A stretch of DNA of 64,000 bases from Sphingomonas sp. MA1305 (GCF_016107325.1 NZ_RCVT01000003.1:62001-126000), one strand, 5' to 3'; numbered from the stretch's first letter, positions 1-10,926 are shown. Notes: a model not told the origin generated them from the letters alone. Numbers and translations are program-made.

Positions 1-5
1 GATAT

Positions 6-20
6 TGAGAGCAACTATCA
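6..20. promoter_or_regulatory. Possible Fur-type operator (weak)
   Basis: The 15-mer TGAGAGCAACTATCA is an imperfect palindrome that agrees with the classical Fur 7-1-7 core (TGATAAT-n-ATTATCA) at about 10 of 14 positions. It lies just past the end of the blh gene, so it would serve a gene to the left, outside the window. The match is by eye only and could be chance. Confidence 0.2.
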
Positions 21-34
21 ATAGCGTTCTGTCG

Positions 35-880
35 TCAGGGTCTTGTCACGGCAGGCGATGGCCGTCCGGCAGGCGCGTGTCCGCTTTCGAAGAAAGGGGT
101 GACCAAGAGATGCGGCATGGCGAGCGCGGCGATGCCCGCGAACAGCGCCCTGATGCCGCTGGGATCACTGTGCAGCAGGATCGCGGCGACCACCGCCACC
201 GACGCCGCCGCGGCGAACAGGATTGGTGCGGTGGCGCGCAGATAGGCGAAGTTGCTCCGGCAGCCGATCATCCGGCGACGGATTGCCGTCTGCGGCAGGG
301 CGTGAAGGATCAGGAAGCCGACAGCGAAACCGACCAGCGGCGGCAGCAACAGCAGCGCGACCGTACCGACGAGCAGCCGCGTCTGGCGCCGCTGCAGGCC
401 GAGGATCAGCAGATAGGCCGCAGCCGCGCCGCCTGCCGCGGCCATCGCGACCGCAGCGGTGAACGGCACACCCGCCTCGCCGGCTGCGCGCTGCAGCAGT
501 GCGTGCAGGGCAGTGACATGCAGCGTGGCGGGCGTCGTGACCAGGCTGAGGCCGCGGGCGATCCGCTCCATCGCACTTCCCTGCGGTGCGTCCTCCATGG
601 CGAAATGGATGGCGGAGGCGAGCAGGAAGAGCGGCAGCGCCACCGCGGGGTCGACGATCCACCAGCCGAGGCAGAGCAGCGACACCGCGGCATAGGCGAC
701 GAGGAACAGCGGGCGGCGGCCCGGCGCGACGATGGCGAGATCGCTGGCGCCATGCGCCATGCCGATCGCGCCGATCGCCACGACCGCGAAGCCGAGCTGA
801 ACCGGCAGCGGGCCGACGGCCGCCGCCACCGCCGCCGCTGCCAGCACGCTCCAGCCGAGAGCCGGAGCGCGGACGGTCAC
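35..880 (-). CDS. blh: Brp/Blh-type beta-carotene 15,15'-dioxygenase
   Basis: Membrane enzyme of the Brp/Blh family that cleaves beta-carotene into two retinals, the chromophore of the adjacent rhodopsin. The 281-residue protein is almost entirely hydrophobic helices and carries the family's conserved histidine stretches: MAHGASDL, AIHFAMED, LHALPQT and AMPHLLVTP, expected iron ligands. The start chosen is a GTG whose last two bases belong to the rhodopsin stop (GTGA overlap), so the two genes are translationally coupled. The same frame stays open upstream through the rhodopsin gene, but that part is antisense-like noise, not protein. No carotenoid genes are visible here, so beta-carotene must be made elsewhere. 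Confidence 0.9.
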   Translation of the reverse strand: MTVRAPALGWSVLAAAAVAAAVGPLPVQLGFAVVAIGAIGMAHGASDLAIVAPGRRPLFLVAYAAVSLLCLGWWIVDPAVALPLFLLASAIHFAMEDAPQGSAMERIARGLSLVTTPATLHVTALHALLQRAAGEAGVPFTAAVAMAAAGGAAAAYLLILGLQRRQTRLLVGTVALLLLPPLVGFAVGFLILHALPQTAIRRRMIGCRSNFAYLRATAPILFAAAASVAVVAAILLHSDPSGIRALFAGIAALAMPHLLVTPFFESGHAPAGRPSPAVTRP

Positions 881-1590
881 GCGCCGTAGCCGCGGTCGTC
901 GCGATGTTCGGCCAGCGCCTTGTCGAGATTGGCGGCGGCGTAGAAGGCGTAGACCACCTTGGCGACGACATCCATGATCAGGATCGCCCAGACCGACGCC
1001 GGGTCGCTGATCATCTTCAGCCCCTCCGGCCCAACCGCGAAGACGATCGGGTACAGGAACCAGATCACGGTCAGGAAGGTGACGTTCTTGCCATAAGCGG
1101 CGCCGATCGCCGACCCGCGGCTGTTGGCGATCGTCTTCAGCGGGCCCCACAGCAGGTAGAGGACGCCGAGGAAGGCGGCGCACGACCAGGCGAACCAGAT
1201 CCATTTGACCAGCGGCGCTTGGACCAGCGACGAGATCAGGCCGGTGACGATCATCAGCACGTCGAGTGTGATGATGGCGGTGAGATGGCCGCCGACCTCG
1301 CCGGTCCGTCCACGCTCGTGAAAGGCGACCAGCACCAGCCCGGCCAGCAGGATCGGCGTCGTCACCGACCAGTCGAGGTAGCGGGCGACATAGGTCACCG
1401 AACCCTCGCCGGTAAACAGCGTGCCGATGCCGAACGCCATCGCCAGATAGGCGGTCGCGGCAATGAACGGCACGGTGGCGTGCAGCAGCGTGTGATGCCC
1501 CGACGGATGCGTCTTCTTGCCAGTGGCGTAGATCGCAAGCGATCCCAGCGACATGACGGTGAAGCCGACGAGAAAGGCAGTCTGATCCAT
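877..1590 (-). CDS. Proton-pumping rhodopsin, DTG type
   Basis: Seven-helix retinal protein of 237 residues in the inner membrane, expected to pump protons outward in light. Helix C reads RYLDWSVTTPILLAG: R70, D73 (primary acceptor, bacteriorhodopsin D85), T77 (T89) and G84 where bacteriorhodopsin has the donor D96. Helix G has D207 and the Schiff-base lysine K211 (DVVAK). H37 in helix B aligns with bacteriorhodopsin T46. The D-T-G triplet plus a helix-B histidine is the signature of the proteobacterial DTG pumps. Start ATG has a weak GAAGGG upstream. blh follows with an overlap. Pumping itself is inferred from family. Confidence 0.95.
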   Translation of the reverse strand: MDQTAFLVGFTVMSLGSLAIYATGKKTHPSGHHTLLHATVPFIAATAYLAMAFGIGTLFTGEGSVTYVARYLDWSVTTPILLAGLVLVAFHERGRTGEVGGHLTAIITLDVLMIVTGLISSLVQAPLVKWIWFAWSCAAFLGVLYLLWGPLKTIANSRGSAIGAAYGKNVTFLTVIWFLYPIVFAVGPEGLKMISDPASVWAILIMDVVAKVVYAFYAAANLDKALAEHRDDRGYGA

Positions 1591-2030
1591 GGGCCGAACC
1601 CTTCACGAATAGGCGGGCGGCCCGATTGCCGTCCTCGACCGCCTAACGTGGATTGTTATCTTTTGTGTCCCGCTCCGACGCGCCGGCTGCAAAAAGGCCG
1701 CCTGCCGTGGCGATGGCCGGCGCTGTCCTACAACCTTCGCCGCTGCTAGAACTGCATTCGGCGGACCGCCCGCCGCGCTGCTTCTCATCGTCGATGACGT
1801 CACGTCGAACTTCGCCAGGACCGATCGTCGGAATGTCGTCAGGCAGAGTCATGCTGCAGGCGGCTCTGACACAGGTGCGACTTTTGCGACTTTCCGATCC
1901 GCATTGGTTTCAGGACAGGCAGAATGCCTGCGACCTTTGCGACCTTCCAGTCTGGTCGGCGTCCGCGATCGATGCGTTGGGTGCGACCTTCGTGACTTTC
2001 CGATACCTCGCTTCCACAGCGGCCTTGCGC
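1591..2030. other. Long intergenic gap between katG terminator and rhodopsin
   Basis: About 440 bases without a convincing gene. Short open frames exist but have no family resemblance or ribosome binding site. The stretch must hold the rhodopsin promoter; a loose GGAC-N18-CGTT on the minus strand near 1645-1670 slightly recalls the alphaproteobacterial general-stress (EcfG) promoter but does not match it well. Three related 23-base direct repeats lie at 1876-2004 and are listed separately. Confidence 0.5.
1876..2004. repeat. Three 23-base direct repeats at 53-base spacing
   Basis: Copies begin at 1876, 1929 and 1982, exactly 53 bases apart, each of the form TGCGACYTTYGYGACYTTCC followed by GAT or AGT. 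Each copy is itself two half-repeats of tGCGACYTT. The bases between copies are not alike. The regular spacing, about five helical turns, would suit repeated protein binding, but no function is known to me. Confidence 0.7.
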
Positions 2031-2061
2031 AAAAAGGCCGCCGGCATCGCTGCCGACGGCC
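2031..2061 (-). terminator. Rho-independent terminator of katG
   Basis: On the minus strand an 11-bp stem (GGCCGTCGGCA with TGCCGGCGGCC, one G-U pair) closes a GCGA loop and is followed by five T. It lies about 80 bases past the katG stop codon. Confidence 0.85.
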
Positions 2062-2139
2062 CTTGCGCTCGCCCCGTCGGGAAGGGGAGGGAGGGGCGAG
2101 ACGATCCCGCCGCCGGGGACGAACCCCGGCGAACGGTGA

Positions 2140-4404
<2,265 letters not shown>

Positions 4405-4499
4405 TCAACGTGCGGCGCGGCGACGATGTTGCTGCTGGTAGCGCAGCTCGACTGATCGGAAAAACGCTTAATCGCGAAAGTAGTGATCGGCTGAAGCGA

Positions 4500-4853
4500 T
4501 TAGCGCTTGCCCTGCAACCGGGCCGCATCGACCTGCCCACGCAGCGCCTCGGCGTTGCTCTGCAGAAAGGCCCGCTCAGAGTCAGACAGACCGTCCCGCG
4601 CATGGATGTCGGCGCGCGCGTCGATGCCGGCGGCCTTGCCGCGCAGCACGCTCGCCTCGCGCCGGGTCAGCTGGCCGCTGCGCCGGCCCGCGCGGATGCT
4701 GTCGCGGATCGCACCGGTGTCGCGGACGAGTGAATTGGGGTCGATCCGCGGGCCGGACGGGATCGGCGTGATCGAGCTCCAGGATTGCGCTGCCGCCGGC
4801 ACGGGTAGCAGCACGGCGGCGGCCAGCAGGGCGCGAAGGGCGGCAGGATACAT
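4500..4853 (-). CDS. Small secreted protein, function unknown
   Basis: 117 residues beginning with a typical Sec signal peptide (hydrophobic core rich in Ala and Leu, then PAAAQ as likely cleavage site near residue 23). The mature part is charged and helical, with many Arg, Asp and Ala, and no cysteine or recognisable motif. It probably resides in the periplasm. It lies between katG and the corC operon, on the same strand as both. I do not recognise a named family. Confidence 0.6.
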   Translation of the reverse strand: MYPAALRALLAAAVLLPVPAAAQSWSSITPIPSGPRIDPNSLVRDTGAIRDSIRAGRRSGQLTRREASVLRGKAAGIDARADIHARDGLSDSERAFLQSNAEALRGQVDAARLQGKR

Positions 4854-4930
4854 GATCGGCTCCCGGGCGGCGGTAGACGAGTCGGCATCCTGCGCAGGGC
4901 GGCTGAACCGGCGGTGACCGCCGCCGGGGG

Positions 4931-5839
4931 TCAGGCGTCCTCGGGCGTCGGCACCGGCGGGTGCAGGCGCAGACGGTGGATACGGCGCTCGTCCGCGTCG
5001 AGCACCTCGAGCTTCCAGCCGCTCGGATGGTCGAGGCATTGCCCGACGTGCGGCACATGGCCGGCGAGCACCGCCGCGAGCCCGCCGACGGTGTCGACGT
5101 CGCTCTCCGCCTCGCCGAGCCGCGCGTCGATTAGTTCGGCGACGTCCTCCAATTCGGCGCGGGCATCGACGTCCCAGGCGCCGCCATCGATCGGCACCAG
5201 CAACTGTTCCGGCGCCTCGTCATGCTCGTCGGCGATATCACCGACGATCTCCTCGATCAGATCCTCGATCGTGACGAGGCCTTCGGTGCCCGAATATTCG
5301 TCGAGCACGACGGCGAGGTGAACATGGCTGGCGCGCATGTCGGCGAGCAGGTCGAGCGTCCCGCGCGACATCGGCACGTAGAGCGGCTGGCGGATCAACG
5401 CCGCGATCCCTTCCGGGCGGGGGGCGCCGGTGGCGAGGATGTTGAACACGTCCTTGATGTGGACCATACCGATGATCGTATCGAGCTCGCCGCGATAGAC
5501 AGGCAGGCGGCTGTGACCGGCCTCGGCGAAAATCTCGACCAGATGATCGAACGTCGTCTGTTCCTCGACCGCGATGATGTCGGCTCGCGGGACGCCGACG
5601 TCGCCCGCGTCGCGTTCGCCGAAGTGGAGCAGGTTGCGGACCATCTGCCGCTCGAGCGGCGTCAGGTCACCTTTGACGTCGGGAGTGGGATCGCCCTCAT
5701 GCCGGTCGATCGCCTCTTCGAGCTGAGCGCGGAGCGATTCCTCGACACGGCCGCCCGACATGAATCCCTTCAGCACCCGCCACAGGCTGCTGTCCTGCTG
5801 GTCGCCGCCGTGCGCGGCGCTACTTCGGTCCTCGGCCAT
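4931..5839 (-). CDS. CBS-domain protein, CorC/YbeX type
   Basis: 302-residue cytoplasmic protein without membrane segments. It has the CorC layout: an N-terminal acidic lead with VPRADIIAV, two CBS motifs (about residues 85-200, including SRLPVYRG and VVLDEYSGTEGLVTIEDL), then a CorC/HlyC C-terminal domain (VDTVGGL, GWKLEVLDAD). The family is linked to magnesium and cobalt efflux and to ribosome-associated ybeX phenotypes. It is last in the run miaB, phoH, ybeY, corC, the usual order in alphaproteobacteria, where lnt often follows; here a small secreted protein and katG follow instead. Confidence 0.9.
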   Translation of the reverse strand: MAEDRSSAAHGGDQQDSSLWRVLKGFMSGGRVEESLRAQLEEAIDRHEGDPTPDVKGDLTPLERQMVRNLLHFGERDAGDVGVPRADIIAVEEQTTFDHLVEIFAEAGHSRLPVYRGELDTIIGMVHIKDVFNILATGAPRPEGIAALIRQPLYVPMSRGTLDLLADMRASHVHLAVVLDEYSGTEGLVTIEDLIEEIVGDIADEHDEAPEQLLVPIDGGAWDVDARAELEDVAELIDARLGEAESDVDTVGGLAAVLAGHVPHVGQCLDHPSGWKLEVLDADERRIHRLRLHPPVPTPEDA

Positions 5840-5850
5840 CGGTGTTCGTG

Positions 5851-6360
5851 TCAGTCCTCTTGGATCAGATAGGGGTCGGCGATGCCGAGCGTGGCGAGCG
5901 CCTGCCGCTCGATCTCCTCCATGCCCTCGGCCTCGTCGTCCTCAATATGGTCGTAGCCTAGCAGATGCAGGACGCCGTGCACCATCAAATGGGTGGCGTG
6001 ATCGGCGACGCCGATACCCCGTTCGGCGGCTTCGGCGGCGCAGACGCCGTGCGCGAGGACGATGTCGCCGAGCAGAAGTTCCCCATCATCCGAATTCTGG
6101 CTGACCGTGTCGATCAGGTCGGGCTGAACCATCGGGAAGGAGAGGACGTTGGTCGGCTTGTCCTTGTGCCGGTACTGGCGGTTGAGGACGTGCACTTCGT
6201 CATCCGACGTCAGGCGTAGCGAGATTTCGACCACCGCGGGGGTGGCGAGCAGTTCGCCATGCGGCGTCCGCTCGATCGCGGCGCGGGCGGCGCGGGTGGC
6301 GATCGCCTCCCAGTCGCCCTCGGGCCAGGGCTGTTCGCGGGTCAGTTCGATCTGCAGCAT
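5851..6360 (-). CDS. ybeY: Endoribonuclease YbeY (rRNA maturation)
   Basis: 169-residue zinc metalloenzyme that takes part in 16S rRNA 3'-end maturation and ribosome quality control. The zinc motif HLMVHGVLHLLGYDH (H-x3-H-x5-H) is intact, and NVLSFP, a conserved family element, precedes it. The ATG overlaps the phoH stop (TGATG), so it is coupled to phoH. The start at 6360 gives the standard family length. Confidence 0.95.
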   Translation of the reverse strand: MLQIELTREQPWPEGDWEAIATRAARAAIERTPHGELLATPAVVEISLRLTSDDEVHVLNRQYRHKDKPTNVLSFPMVQPDLIDTVSQNSDDGELLLGDIVLAHGVCAAEAAERGIGVADHATHLMVHGVLHLLGYDHIEDDEAEGMEEIERQALATLGIADPYLIQED

Positions 6361-7358
6361 CAGGATGGGACGCCTTCGTAGGCTTCGACGATCCGGCCGA
6401 CGATCGGGTGGCGGACGACATCGGCGGCGGTGAAGCGGCACATTGAGATGCCCTCTACGCCTTCCAGCCGATAGGTAGCGTCGGCCAGTCCACTCGCCGC
6501 GACGCCGCCGGGCAGATCGGTCTGATTGGGATCGCCGCAGATCACCATCCGGCTGTTCTGGCCGAAGCGGGTGAGGAACATCTTCATCTGCGCCGGGGTG
6601 GTGTTCTGCGCCTCGTCGAGGATGACGAAGGCATCCGCCAGCGTGCGGCCGCGCATGAAGGCGATCGGCGCGATCTCGATCTCGCCGCTGGCAATGCGGC
6701 GCTCGACCTGTTCGGCGGGCAGGCAGTCGTGCAGCGCATCGTAGAGCGGGCGGAGATAGGGGTCGACCTTCTCCTTCATGTCGCCGGGCAGGAAGCCGAG
6801 CTTCTCGCCCGCTTCCACCGCAGGGCGCGACAGGATCAGCCGTTGGACCGAGCCGGTGATTAGCTGCGCCACCGCCTGGGCGACGGCGATATAGGTCTTG
6901 CCGGTGCCCGCCGGCCCGAGCGCGAAGATCATGTCGTGGCTGGTCAGCTCGCGCATGTAATGCGCCTGGGCGGGGGTGCGCGGGACGATCGTCTTCTTGC
7001 GGGTGCGGATCATCACCGAGGGCAGGGCGCCGCGTTCGGCGCTGACGATGCCGTCCAGTGTCGGTTCCGCGGCCATGGCGATCGAGGCGTCGACGAGGCC
7101 GGTGTCGACCTCCTCGCCGCGCTGGATGCGCTGGTAGAGGTCGTTCAGCACGTCGCGGGCGAGCGCGACCTGCTCCGCCGTCCCCTCCAGCCCGACGCGG
7201 TTGCCGCGGGCGGTGATGTAGACGCCGAGCCGGTTCTCGAGTGCGACGAGGTGCTGGTCGTACTGCCCGAACAGGGCGCTGAGCGATTGGGGCTTGTCGA
7301 ACAGGAGCTCAACCCGGCTGCGTTCACCGGACTGGGCGGGGACAGGCTTGCGGCTCAT
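6360..7358 (-). CDS. phoH: PhoH-like ATPase (YbeZ)
   Basis: 332-residue cytoplasmic nucleotide-binding protein that works with YbeY in RNA metabolism. The N-terminal ~110 residues resemble the KH-like lead of this family; the ATPase core follows with Walker A GPAGTGKT and Walker B VILDEAQN, then ICGDPNQTDLP. The chosen ATG has AAAGGA four bases upstream; an ATG thirteen codons earlier has no such site. Overlaps ybeY by one base. Confidence 0.95.
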   Translation of the reverse strand: MSRKPVPAQSGERSRVELLFDKPQSLSALFGQYDQHLVALENRLGVYITARGNRVGLEGTAEQVALARDVLNDLYQRIQRGEEVDTGLVDASIAMAAEPTLDGIVSAERGALPSVMIRTRKKTIVPRTPAQAHYMRELTSHDMIFALGPAGTGKTYIAVAQAVAQLITGSVQRLILSRPAVEAGEKLGFLPGDMKEKVDPYLRPLYDALHDCLPAEQVERRIASGEIEIAPIAFMRGRTLADAFVILDEAQNTTPAQMKMFLTRFGQNSRMVICGDPNQTDLPGGVAASGLADATYRLEGVEGISMCRFTAADVVRHPIVGRIVEAYEGVPS

Positions 7359-7492
7359 GCGGTCCTTTCGAGTCGGAAGTTCACAAAGTTCGCGCATAGC
7401 GACGCTTCATGACAGACGATCCAATGTGGGTTTGAAAACCCGCGAGCGCCAGTCTGACAGCCGAATTCCTTGTAGGACAGCCCCCGAATCGC

Positions 7493-8812
7493 TCACGCGG
7501 CGCGCGCGACCCGTTCCACCCCGGTCAGCGAATTGGGGCCGGCGGCGGTCAGCGTCACGTCGAGCAGGTCGCCGATCGCCGCATCGGTGATCAGATGCAC
7601 CGATTGCAGCCACGGCGACTTGCCGAGCACCTGCCCAGGCAGCTTGCCGCGGCGTTCGACCAGCACCTGGCAGTCGCGGTTGACGCTGGCGGCGTTGAAC
7701 GCATGCTGGTCGCGGTTGAGCGCCGCCTGCAGCCGCTGCAGCCGTTCGTCCATTACCGCCGCCGGCACCTCGTCGGCCATGGTCGCCGCGGGTGTGCCCG
7801 GCCGCGGGCTGTATTTGAACGAGAAGGCCTGGGCGTAACCGACCGCATCGACCAGCGCGAGCGTCTCGGCGAATTCGGCCTCCGTCTCGCCGGGGAAGCC
7901 GACGATGAAGTCGCCGGACAAGGCGATGTCGGGGCGTACGGCGCGGACGCGATCAAGCAGGCGCAGGTAGGAATCGCGATCATGGCTGCGGTTCATCGCC
8001 TTGAGCACGCGGTCGCTGCCCGATTGCACCGGCAGGTGGAGGAACGGCATCAGGCTTTCGACGTCGCGGTGCGCGTCGATCAGCCCCTGGGTCATGTCGT
8101 TGGGGTGACTGGTCGTGTAGCGGATGCGGGCAAGGCCGGGGATGCGGTCGAGCGCGCGGATCAGGCTGCCGAGGTCGTGGCCGTCGCCACTCCAGGCGTT
8201 GACGTTCTGGCCGAGCAGCGTGATCTCGCGCGCGCCGGCGTCGACCAGTGCCTTCGCCTCGTCGACGATCGCCGCGAACGGCCGGCTGACCTCCGCCCCG
8301 CGGGTGTAGGGAACGACGCAATAGGTGCAGAATTTGTCGCAGCCTTCCTGCACGGTGAGGAAGGCGCTGGCGCCGACCCGGCGGCGTGCGGGCAGGGCGC
8401 CGAACTTCGACAGCAACGGCATGTCGGTGTCGAGCGCGGGAGCGCCCGCCGCCGCTTTGGCGACCAGATCGGGCAGCTTGTGATAGGCCTGAGGCCCGAC
8501 GACGACGTCGACCTTGGCGCGGCGGACGATCTCGTCGCCCTCCGCCTGGGCGACGCAGCCGGCGACCGCGATCATCGGCGCGCGGCCCTGCTCGCCCGCC
8601 ACCTTCCGCAGGCGGCCGATGTCCGAATAGACCTTCTCGGTCGCCTTCTCGCGGATGTGGCAGGTGTTGAGCACGACGAGGTCGGCGGCGGCCGCATCGT
8701 CGGTGGCGACCATCCCATCGGCCGCCATCAGCTCCGTCATCCGCTCTCCGTCATAGACGTTCATCTGGCAGCCGAAGGACTTGACGTGGAAGGTCTTTGG
8801 AGCAGTCTTCAT
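7493..8812 (-). CDS. miaB: tRNA-2-methylthio-N6-dimethylallyladenosine synthase MiaB
   Basis: Radical-SAM enzyme that adds the methylthio group at A37 of tRNAs reading UNN codons, using two [4Fe-4S] clusters. The N-terminal UPF0004 domain has its three cysteines (GCQMN, NTCHI, GCVAQ), the radical-SAM motif is CDKFCTYC, and a TRAM domain closes the protein. 439 residues, normal length. Start chosen at MKTAPKTF, where family similarity begins; an in-frame ATG four codons upstream is possible and no strong ribosome site separates them. 134 bases separate it from phoH. Confidence 0.97.
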   Translation of the reverse strand: MKTAPKTFHVKSFGCQMNVYDGERMTELMAADGMVATDDAAAADLVVLNTCHIREKATEKVYSDIGRLRKVAGEQGRAPMIAVAGCVAQAEGDEIVRRAKVDVVVGPQAYHKLPDLVAKAAAGAPALDTDMPLLSKFGALPARRRVGASAFLTVQEGCDKFCTYCVVPYTRGAEVSRPFAAIVDEAKALVDAGAREITLLGQNVNAWSGDGHDLGSLIRALDRIPGLARIRYTTSHPNDMTQGLIDAHRDVESLMPFLHLPVQSGSDRVLKAMNRSHDRDSYLRLLDRVRAVRPDIALSGDFIVGFPGETEAEFAETLALVDAVGYAQAFSFKYSPRPGTPAATMADEVPAAVMDERLQRLQAALNRDQHAFNAASVNRDCQVLVERRGKLPGQVLGKSPWLQSVHLITDAAIGDLLDVTLTAAGPNSLTGVERVARAA

Positions 8813-8933
8813 GGTGGGCCGCATAGCGGTTTCGCGGCGGTTTCGCCAGCCGGCCGCCCGCAGCGCGAGACTGCGGCGGGTGGAAACAACGAAGAGGGGA
8901 AGGGTTGTCCGATGCCGATACCAGGAGACGATC

Positions 8934-9095
8934 ATGCCCGTGCCCCCCGAGGAGACCAGCCAAGCCGGCCGGCGGATTGCGATCATCTGCGCGATCGTCG
9001 GCGTGCTGATCGTGGTGATCTACGTCGGCAACATCATCGCACAGAGCAAGGAGGTGCAGCAGCAGCGCGAGATGTCGCACGGCACGCGGCAATAG
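8934..9095 (+). CDS. Small single-pass membrane protein
   Basis: 53 residues: a short hydrophilic lead, one strongly hydrophobic helix (about residues 15-36, rich in Ile and Val) and a charged tail. It has a strong ribosome site (AGGAGA five bases before ATG), which supports translation. It reads away from miaB and just ahead of the MipA-like gene, so it may be the first gene of a two-gene unit. Unknown function. Confidence 0.65.
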   Translation: MPVPPEETSQAGRRIAIICAIVGVLIVVIYVGNIIAQSKEVQQQREMSHGTRQ

Positions 9096-9139
9096 CCCGC
9101 GCCGCCCGGCGCGGCGGGTCGCTGGCGGCCCTGTCGCTG

Positions 9140-9895
9140 ATGCTGTGCCAATCGCCGGCGGCCTGGGCGCAGGAGGAGGACGAACGCCGCCCGCCGCGGC
9201 GGACGCGGATCACCCTGGGGCCGGAACTTGTCCCCGCCTATCCCGGCGCTAAGCGCGCGCGCCTATCGCCGCTGATCGACGTGTCGCGGGCGAAGGGCGA
9301 CGACCCCTTCACCTTCGAGGCGGCCGACGAAAGCGCCGGTTTCGCGATCTGGCAGCGCGACGGCTTCGCGATCGGGCCGGCGCTGGCGGTGCAGGGGCGG
9401 CGGCTGGCGAGCGACACCGACGGGCTGTTGCCCCGCATCGGCCGCACGATCGAACTCGGCGGATCGCTGCAATATGCTGTCGGCCCGATATTCCGCCTGC
9501 GCGGCGAGATTCGCCAGGGGCTGGGGGGCCATCGCGGCCTGGTCGCCAATCTCGGGGCCGATTACGTCGCCCGGCGGGGTGATGACTGGCTGGTGTCGAT
9601 CGGGCCGCGAGTGACCGTGTCGAACGCGCGCTATGACAAAGCCTATTTCGGCATCACCGCGGCGGAGGCGGCGCGCGCCGGGCTCCGCCCCTATCGATCG
9701 GCGGGCGGGGTGCAGGCGGTCGGCGCGACCGCAGGGCTGGTGCGATCGCTGGGCGGCCGCTGGGGCGTCTATGCCTATGCCCGCTATGACCGGCTGGTCG
9801 GGGATGCCGCGGCGTCGCCGGTGGTGCGCCGGTGGGGATCGCGCGATCAGCCGTCCGGCGGCATCGGCCTCAGCTACACCTTCGGCCGGCGCTGA
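9140..9895 (+). CDS. MipA/OmpV family outer-membrane protein
   Basis: About 250 residues resembling MipA/OmpV beta-barrel proteins: the N-terminal stretch LGPELVPAYPGAKRARLSPL is the family's typical opening and the chain ends SYTFGRR, with aromatic C-terminal strands. Members are scaffold or outer-membrane proteins. The start is unclear. The only ATG (9140) leaves a signal peptide of about ten residues, too short; the hydrophobic stretch begins earlier, at a CTG (9122 or 9131), with no ATG, GTG or TTG in frame. A CTG start, or a small sequence error near the preceding gene's end at 9095, would explain this. Confidence 0.75.
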   Translation: MLCQSPAAWAQEEDERRPPRRTRITLGPELVPAYPGAKRARLSPLIDVSRAKGDDPFTFEAADESAGFAIWQRDGFAIGPALAVQGRRLASDTDGLLPRIGRTIELGGSLQYAVGPIFRLRGEIRQGLGGHRGLVANLGADYVARRGDDWLVSIGPRVTVSNARYDKAYFGITAAEAARAGLRPYRSAGGVQAVGATAGLVRSLGGRWGVYAYARYDRLVGDAAASPVVRRWGSRDQPSGGIGLSYTFGRR

Positions 9896-9928
9896 ACGCG
9901 GCGCACCGGGATCGGCGCGTCGCGCGGA

Positions 9929-10318
9929 TCAGGCGGCGATATCGGCGGTATCAGGCTGCATCAGCCAGGCTTCCGCCTCCGCCGGATCGAGGAAGAAGCG
10001 AGCGCCGCGGCCCTCCGCCGCACGCACGATCTGCTTGCGGGCCAGCGAGGCACCGACGACGAAGGCGATGCGGCGCGAGCGGGTCGCCGGCGCGCCCAGC
10101 ACTGCCTGGAAGCGCGCGACGATGTCCTGGCTCTGGATCGCCATGTCGCGGATGTCGACCAGCGTCACATGCTGGTTCGGCGCGCAGGTGAGGCGGCGAT
10201 GCGCCAGATCGCGCGCCGCGACGAAGCGCGCGACGTCCTGCGGCTCGAAGAAGCCGGCCATGACGATGCGGACGAGGGCGCGTCCGGGATCCACGGTGAT
10301 GTCGAACGTTGCGTGCAT
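9929..10318 (-). CDS. STAS/SpoIIAA-like small protein, function unknown
   Basis: 129-residue soluble protein with alternating strands and helices (FDITVDPGRALVRIVMAG opening, VTLVDIRD centre, RRIAFVVGASLARKQ) that resembles SpoIIAA/STAS-like cytoplasmic proteins. It has no membrane part or signal peptide. It is convergent with the MipA-like gene and lies upstream of the repeat-bounded hypothetical region. The fold assignment is by pattern only. Confidence 0.6.
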   Translation of the reverse strand: MHATFDITVDPGRALVRIVMAGFFEPQDVARFVAARDLAHRRLTCAPNQHVTLVDIRDMAIQSQDIVARFQAVLGAPATRSRRIAFVVGASLARKQIVRAAEGRGARFFLDPAEAEAWLMQPDTADIAA

Positions 10319-10414
10319 TTGTAGGGCTTTAGCCGGGCGAATCTTGCGAGATGGTAAAGCCGGGCAGCAATGGACCGGTGGGCGCGCGGGTGGGGGCGTC
10401 GGCTTTTGGGGGAG

Positions 10415-10429
10415 AGCGGACTGTCCGCT
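10415..10429. repeat. Palindromic repeat, copy 1
   Basis: AGCGGAC-T-GTCCGCT is a perfect 7-bp inverted repeat preceded by GGCTTTTGGGGGAG. The GTCCGCTTTTGGG/AGCGGAC core recurs at 10927, 12015-12069 and 12424 (the last partial), always at the edge of a small gene. The stop codon of the Sel1-like gene falls at its edge. Confidence 0.75.
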
Positions 10430-10836
10430 TAGAAGAAGTCGGAGCGGCGATGCGGACGTTGGCGGCCGATCCGGCGAGCGTTCGTGTGAGGCAAACGGAC
10501 TTCAAATCGACGTAGTTCGTTTGCTGCTTCGCTATCGCCCGACCGAGCGGCACGACCTAACCAGTACCGGTATCCAACGAGGTTACGCCTGTTAAAGGCG
10601 TTCAGCGCTAGATGCTGCGCACCGTTCGGATGGCCATGACGGAAGGCTCGATATGCAAGTCCTTCTTGGCTGAATGGGTCGGCGATGCGTCCCGGCCTGT
10701 CGAATGTGCTGCCAAGCTCCGTCATAGCCAGCGGATCGCGGCGAAGCGCAAGGTGCCAAAGTATTGGCATGGCATAGCCGTTCTGGTGATCGTCGCGAAT
10801 GCCCCAATACCGAGACCACAACCGCTCCTGCTTCAT
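10429..10836 (-). CDS. Sel1-like repeat protein
   Basis: 135 residues with helix-helix repeats of Sel1 character (AYRAFRHGHPNGAQHLALNA, then YRYWLGRAARSGDSEAANEL). Such repeats usually mediate protein contacts. I choose the ATG at 10836, five bases after AGGA. The frame is open further upstream to 10965, but that part (MSALLPKAD...) is simply the translation of the neighbouring palindromic repeat. The last residues and stop also fall in repeat sequence, so both ends of this gene abut repeat copies. No signal peptide with this start. Confidence 0.6.
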   Translation of the reverse strand: MKQERLWSRYWGIRDDHQNGYAMPILWHLALRRDPLAMTELGSTFDRPGRIADPFSQEGLAYRAFRHGHPNGAQHLALNAFNRRNLVGYRYWLGRAARSGDSEAANELRRFEVRLPHTNARRIGRQRPHRRSDFF

Positions 10837-10926
10837 CATCGTCCTACGATGCAGCGCATTAGCAATGTCTGCAATCTGGTAGGCGTAACGCCTTCGGCGA
10901 TGACCGACTTTGGGCGATAGCGGCCC

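Noticed and set aside
35..1606. A single 523-residue minus-strand frame across both rhodopsin and blh
   Set aside because: Only the last 281 codons match Blh. The upstream part is an out-of-frame reading of the rhodopsin gene; the GTGA overlap gives the real start.
1643..1852. 69-residue minus-strand ORF in the katG-rhodopsin gap
   Set aside because: No ribosome site, no recognisable pattern and a low-complexity composition; likely chance.
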